Part shown: one piece after another, positions 41,366 through 45,037 of the stretch
Layout of the letters: each line of letters starts with the position of its first letter
How positions within the stretch are numbered: the first letter of the stretch is position 1
Source of the DNA: Candidatus Merdiplasma excrementigallinarum
Lineage (GTDB): Bacteria; Bacillota; Clostridia; Lachnospirales; Lachnospiraceae
Direction: 5' to 3'
NCBI GenBank assembly: GCA_018713435.1
Contig: DVOS01000070.1
Span: 1-45,037, forward strand
Length of the DNA: 45,037 bases
Translations under genes and position numbers: made by a program
Notes under the pieces: model-generated
Seen by the model: only the letters and a program-made list of their open reading frames with translations
Told to the model about the DNA's origin: nothing
The model's database searches: none

Positions 41366-42970
41366 ATGTTGACTGCAAAAATGCTTGAATCTGTCAAAAA
41401 GGTGGAGGCAACAAGAGGCGAGCGGATGGGCATGGAGCCCCGCCGGATGACTGCGGAGGAAAAGGACGCGCTTTTAAAAGAATTTCATCCCGACTACAGC
41501 ATTGCCGGCTTCGATCAGATCCGGGTGGGGCAGAACAAGGGGGAGAAGGCGCCCCTGGAGCTGGTGAATTTGCTTCACTCCAACAGCCGGATCCTGGGAA
41601 TGCCCCTGGATCTGACCCATGCGGACTACGACGTGGACGTGCTGGTGATAGGGGGAGGCGGAGCCGGTGCTTCCGCTGCCATTGAAGCCAATGAAGCCGG
41701 CGCCAATGTGATGATGGTGACAAAACTCAGGATCGGCGATGCCAACACCATGATGGCGGAGGGGGGAATCCAGGCCGCGGATAAAGAAAATGATTCTCCC
41801 ATGCAGCATTATCTGGACGCGTTCGGAGGCGGCCACTTTGCCGCCCGGCCGGAGCTGCTGAAACGGCTGGTCATGGAAGCGCCGGACGCCATACGCTGGC
41901 TGAATGAACTGGGCGTCATGTTTGACAAGGACGAAACGGGAAGAATGATTACCACCCACGGCGGCGGCACATCCAGAAAACGGATGCACGCCTGCAGGGA
42001 TTATTCCGGCGCGGAGATTATGCGGACGCTGCGGGACGAAGTGATAAACAGAGGGATTCCGGTGGCAGAATTTACATCGGCGGTGGAACTGATAAAGGAT
42101 GACAAGGGCCAGGCGGCCGGCGCGGTTCTTCTGAATATGGAGACGGGAGAATATCTGACTGCCAGGGCGAAAACCGTTATCATTGCCACCGGCGGGGCGG
42201 GAAGGCTGCACTATCAGGGCTTCCCCACCTCCAATCATTACGGAGCCACAGCCGACGGCCTGATACTGGGATACCGGGCAGGCGTTCCCCTGCTGTACCA
42301 GGATACCATTCAGTACCATCCCACCGGAGCCGCCTATCCGGCTCAGATTTTCGGCGCGCTGGTAACGGAAAAAGTACGGTCCCTGGGAGCCATGCTGGTA
42401 AACGTGGAGGGGGAAGCGTTTATACATCCCCTGGAGACAAGAGATGTGGCCGCGGCAGGCATCATCCGGGAGTGCCGTTCCAGAAACAAGGGCGTGCCGG
42501 TTCCGGAAGGATACGGGGTATGGCTGGATACGCCCATGATTGAGCTCATTCACGGAGAGGGAACCATTGAAAAGAGAATTCCCGCCATGCTCCGCATGTT
42601 CTTAAACTACGGCATTGATATGAGAAAAATGCCGATTCTGGTATACCCCACCCTCCACTATCAGAACGGAGGACTGGAAATTAACGGCGAGGGATATACC
42701 AAAACCATCGGCAATCTGCTGGTTGCGGGAGAAGCGGTGGGAGGAATTCACGGAAGAAACCGCTTGATGGGAAACTCGCTGCTTGATATTATAGTATTTG
42801 GACGGAACGCGGGAAAAGCGGCGGCCAGGAAGGCAAAGGACGTAACATTGGGAAATCCGACTCTGCGGCACCTGGAGGAGTATGCCCGGGAACTGGAAGA
42901 GGCCGGGCTTCACACGGGCTGCGTATCGCCCATGCTGCTGCCTGACTACGCGGGAAAGCGGCATATGTAA
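41366..42970 (+). CDS. Fumarate reductase/succinate dehydrogenase-type flavoprotein subunit
   Basis: A 534-residue flavoprotein. A Rossmann motif (VIGGGGAGASAA, 94-104) lies after an unusual N-terminal extension of about 86 residues. Active-site residues of fumarate reduction are present: His318 (IQYHPTG), Arg359 (LETRDVAAAG, the proton-donor arginine), His431 (LHYQNGGLE) and Arg466 (NRLMGNSLL). The histidine that binds FAD covalently in quinone-linked FrdA (xHTxxAxGG) is Asn127 (ANTMMAEGG), so FAD is probably noncovalent, as in L-aspartate oxidase and methanogen Tfr. The fumarase genes next door point to fumarate as substrate. AprA and NadB are the nearest alternatives; absence of the other nad genes argues against NadB. 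Confidence 0.88.
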   Translation: MLTAKMLESVKKVEATRGERMGMEPRRMTAEEKDALLKEFHPDYSIAGFDQIRVGQNKGEKAPLELVNLLHSNSRILGMPLDLTHADYDVDVLVIGGGGAGASAAIEANEAGANVMMVTKLRIGDANTMMAEGGIQAADKENDSPMQHYLDAFGGGHFAARPELLKRLVMEAPDAIRWLNELGVMFDKDETGRMITTHGGGTSRKRMHACRDYSGAEIMRTLRDEVINRGIPVAEFTSAVELIKDDKGQAAGAVLLNMETGEYLTARAKTVIIATGGAGRLHYQGFPTSNHYGATADGLILGYRAGVPLLYQDTIQYHPTGAAYPAQIFGALVTEKVRSLGAMLVNVEGEAFIHPLETRDVAAAGIIRECRSRNKGVPVPEGYGVWLDTPMIELIHGEGTIEKRIPAMLRMFLNYGIDMRKMPILVYPTLHYQNGGLEINGEGYTKTIGNLLVAGEAVGGIHGRNRLMGNSLLDIIVFGRNAGKAAARKAKDVTLGNPTLRHLEEYARELEEAGLHTGCVSPMLLPDYAGKRHM

Positions 42971-42984
42971 AGGAGGGATTGGTT

Positions 42985-43827
42985 TTGAGAGAAATTGAGG
43001 CAAGCAGGATAACGGAAGCGGTGGAACGTCTCTGCATAGAAGCCAATGAGCATCTGCCTGAAGATGTGAAATGCGCGATTCGAACCTGCCGGGAGAAAGA
43101 GGACTGGGGAATAGGCCGGGATGTTCTGGATCAGATTATTGAAAATTTTGAGATCGCGGATGAACAGTGCGTCCCCATCTGCCAGGATACGGGAATGGCC
43201 TGCGTGTTTCTGGAGATCGGTCAGGATGTGCATATCACAGGGGGCGATCTGACGGAAGCGGTAAATGAAGGCGTGCGCCGGGGCTATGAAAAAGGCTACC
43301 TGCGCAAATCTGTGGTAAAGGATCCCATACGCCGGGGCAACACAGGGGATAATACGCCCGCCATGCTCTATACCGAGATTGTGCCGGGAGAGCAGATTAA
43401 AATTACGGTGGGCCCCAAGGGCTTTGGAAGCGAAAATATGAGCGCGATCCGTATGTTCAAGCCTTCCGCCGGACTGCAGGGAATCAAGGATTTTATTATC
43501 GAGACCGTGGAGACGGCAGGCCCCAACCCCTGCCCGCCCATGGTGGTAGGAGTGGGGATCGGCGGAACCTTTGACAAGGCGGCCCTTCTGGCCAAGAAAG
43601 CGCTGATGCGCCCCATCGATTCGGAAAATCCGGATCCCTTTTACGCGGATCTGGAAAAAGAGATGCTGGAAAAAATCAATAAACTGGGCATCGGTCCCCA
43701 GGGCTTTGGAGGAAAGACGACAGCCATCGGCCTGAATATAGAGACCCTGCCCACCCACATTGCAGGCATGCCCTGCGCCATCAATATCAACTGTCATGTG
43801 ACGCGCCATAAGACGGAGGTGATCTGA
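42985..43827 (+). CDS. fumA: Class I fumarate hydratase, alpha subunit
   Basis: A 280-residue N-terminal half of the iron-sulfur fumarase that interconverts malate and fumarate. Likely ligands of its [4Fe-4S] cluster are Cys66 in CQDTGMA, Cys183 in GPNPCPP, and one of Cys264/Cys270 in GMPCAININC. RRGNTGDNTPAMLYTE and GGTFDKAALLAKKALMRP are family signatures. The start is taken as TTG 42985, with AAGGAGGG eight bases upstream; the TTG at 42979 is too close to that SD. Spacing to fumB is 2 bases. The oxygen-sensitive cluster fits a strict anaerobe. Name follows Clostridial two-subunit usage. Confidence 0.94.
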   Translation: MREIEASRITEAVERLCIEANEHLPEDVKCAIRTCREKEDWGIGRDVLDQIIENFEIADEQCVPICQDTGMACVFLEIGQDVHITGGDLTEAVNEGVRRGYEKGYLRKSVVKDPIRRGNTGDNTPAMLYTEIVPGEQIKITVGPKGFGSENMSAIRMFKPSAGLQGIKDFIIETVETAGPNPCPPMVVGVGIGGTFDKAALLAKKALMRPIDSENPDPFYADLEKEMLEKINKLGIGPQGFGGKTTAIGLNIETLPTHIAGMPCAININCHVTRHKTEVI

Positions 43828-43829
43828 GT

Positions 43830-44402
43830 ATGGAAAGACATATTACGCTGCCCCTGACAGAGGAGCTGGCCAGAACCCTTCACGCCGGGGATACGGTCTA
43901 TCTGACGGGAACCATCTATACGTCCAGAGACGCGGGCCATAAGCGGATGTGCGAAACGCTGGAGCGGGGAGACCCTCTTCCCTTTGACCCGAAAGACGCC
44001 ACCATCTATTATGTGGGCCCCACCCCCGCAAAGCCGGGGCAGGTGATCGGATCGGCAGGCCCCACCACCAGCGGCAGAATGGACGCCTACGCCCCCACTA
44101 TGATGTCTGTGGGAGCCAGAGGGATGATCGGGAAGGGCGCCCGCCTTCCGGAAGTGGTGGAAGCCATGAAAAAATACAGCGGCGTATATTTCGGCGCCAT
44201 CGGGGGAGCCGGAGCCCTGCTGGCAAAGTGCATCAAGAAAGCGGAGATTGTAGATTATGAAGACCTGGGGGCGGAGGCTCTCCGCAGGCTGTATGTGGAA
44301 GAAATGCCCCTGGTGGTGATTATCGACTGTCAGGGAAACAATCTCTATGAGCAGGGACGGAAGGCCTATCTTGAACAGACAGAGGGAAGAGGTGAGGTAT
44401 AG
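43830..44402 (+). CDS. fumB: Class I fumarate hydratase, beta subunit
   Basis: A 190-residue C-terminal half of class I fumarase. Motifs are LTGTIYTSRDAGHKRM, YYVGPTPAKPGQVIGSAGPTTSGRMD, GARGMIGKGARL and FGAIGGAGALLAKC. It forms the active site together with the alpha subunit. ATG 43830 follows GGAGGTGATC. A related pair acts on L-tartrate; the fumarate-reductase genes upstream make fumarase more likely. The next frame starts inside the stop codon (44402). Confidence 0.94.
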   Translation: MERHITLPLTEELARTLHAGDTVYLTGTIYTSRDAGHKRMCETLERGDPLPFDPKDATIYYVGPTPAKPGQVIGSAGPTTSGRMDAYAPTMMSVGARGMIGKGARLPEVVEAMKKYSGVYFGAIGGAGALLAKCIKKAEIVDYEDLGAEALRRLYVEEMPLVVIIDCQGNNLYEQGRKAYLEQTEGRGEV

Positions 44403-44728
44403 TGGAAATGACAGCTCTGGTTTCGTTTACCGATCTGCTGGAAGCGCTGATGATTCTCTGCTTTGGCCTTTCCTGGCCCATTTCCATCCGGAAATCCTGG
44501 ATTTCCCGCACCGCAAAGGGAAAAAGCCCTTTCTTTGAATTTTTCATCTGGATCGGCTATATATTCGGCATTGTCCGGAAGGTAATCCTGTGGTCCGCCG
44601 GAGCAGGGGAGGGCTGGCTGTTTTATCTGAGCTAGTTTTTCTACGTGCTGAATATTGTGGAGATTTCCATCGATATGGCCCTCTATTTCAGAAATGTGAG
44701 GCTGGATAAAGAGAAAGCCCAAATGTAA
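44402..44728 (+). pseudogene. Small membrane-protein gene interrupted by an in-frame amber stop
   Basis: Starting at GTG 44402 (overlapping the fumB stop, with GAGGTGAGG upstream) there are 77 codons: FGLSWPISIRKSW, a membrane segment (FFIWIGYIFGI), and a third near the end. A TAG (44633-44635) interrupts it in LFYLS-stop-FFYVLNIV, and the frame continues for 30 more sense codons (FFYVLNIVEISIDMALYFRN, then VRLDKEKAQM) to TAA 44726. Trp (TGG) at the stop position would restore a continuous third helix. The product is probably a small three-helix membrane protein of no known function, with a PQ-loop-like WP motif. It is either a recent nonsense mutant or a base-call error. Confidence 0.7.
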
Positions 44729-44850
44729 AAAAAGCCCGCTACCCGGTGTTTACCTTGTCCTTACGGCACCTGTCCGTATAGAGCGGATAAATCCGCCCCA
44801 TACGGCATGTCTGTCCCGGACATGTGTACACCCGGGTGCCGGGCTTTTTT
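44727..44850. repeat. Palindromic element copy B, acting as operon terminator
   Basis: It begins within the preceding stop codon. An outer stem AAAAAAAGCCCG (44727-44738) with CGGGCTTTTTT (44840-44850) makes a bidirectional terminator. Inside is the core 44741-44837, homologous to 21033-21133: GGTGTTnACCTTGTCC left, GGACATGTGTACACC right, apical helix CCGTAT (44774-44779)/ATACGG (44800-44805) with GCGGA/TCCGC. Compared with copy A, stems differ by paired changes. Confidence 0.85.
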
Positions 44851-45037
44851 ACATGATCAGTTTCTGCAATAACAGCGAAAATTATATGGACGATTAGCGA
44901 AATATATGGTATCATATTATAGATAAAGCACGGCATTTCTCACATTACAATTCTCTGCGGCATAGCCGCGTCAAAGATCCTGACAGGACAGATCAGGAAA
45001 CAGATCTGAAAACAGGTACCGTAAGAAATCTCCATGC
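44851..45037. other. Intergenic leader region at the window end
   Basis: No supported gene. AT-rich promoter-like sequence (TATCAT/TATTATAG around 44910-44925) may start a transcript that runs out of the window. A minus-strand frame over the palindrome has no likeness to a protein. The last 80 bases could be an untranslated leader; I recognise no riboswitch class. Confidence 0.35.

Noticed and set aside
44633-44635. TAG read as pyrrolysine
   Set aside because: No pyl gene or Pyl-dependent family is in view, and a single-base change from Trp is simpler.
44739-44936. 65-codon minus-strand frame over element B
   Set aside because: It is open by chance across a palindrome and has no SD.

Overview
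The window reads as chromosomal DNA of an anaerobic, low-to-mid GC Firmicute, most likely class Clostridia, family Lachnospiraceae. Pointers are the SCIFF peptide (scfA) with its radical-SAM maturase (scfB), a fused SecDF, an Hdr/Flx flavin-based electron-transfer operon, a class I two-subunit fumarase, lineage-typical DUF families (DUF4474, DUF3786, RemA/DUF370), and many strong SD sequences with frequent TTG/GTG starts. I see no tRNA, rRNA, CRISPR array, prophage or transposase. A species cannot be named from this sequence alone.

Layout. 1-3334: a secreted NlpC/P60 SH3 cell-wall hydrolase, then a decayed secreted Ig-like (Big2) surface-protein gene. 3334-5417: nifS-nifU-iscR iron-sulfur operon behind a promoter flanked by two similar dyads. 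5422-7884 (minus): tyrA-aroA. 8030-10189: an EF-G paralogue. 10263-10880 (minus): SGNH hydrolase. 10966-18480: scfA, a long hairpin, scfB, secDF, terminator, recJ and a membrane protein of unknown function. 18507-20991: leuS. 21001-21240: a large palindromic element and a strong terminator. 21372-25638: XRE regulator, alpha/beta hydrolase, metallophosphoesterase plus DUF4474 pair, DUF3786 protein. 25650-27392 (minus): rqcH. 27470-32853: yicC-remA-gmk-rpoZ-DUF308-rimO-pgsA-pncC. 32834-33789: three small genes of unknown function.

The most striking region is 33864-44850, an apparently single 11-gene transcription unit: hdrB-hdrC-hdrA-flxD-flxC-flxB-flxA, then a soluble fumarate-reductase-type Fe-S subunit and flavoprotein, then both subunits of class I fumarase, and a small membrane-protein gene with an in-frame stop. 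The promoter region holds two sequences close to the Rex (NADH/NAD+ sensor) consensus. I infer a cytoplasmic NADH-driven route malate to fumarate to succinate, possibly with flavin-based electron bifurcation to ferredoxin. The families are well known individually; the combination, and the coupling to fumarate, are inference. There is no membrane anchor subunit for the fumarate reductase in the operon.

A second notable signal is a pair of approximately 100-nt palindromic elements (21033-21133 and 44741-44837) that share loop and bulge sequences and show compensatory changes in their stems, each placed just after the end of a gene or operon.
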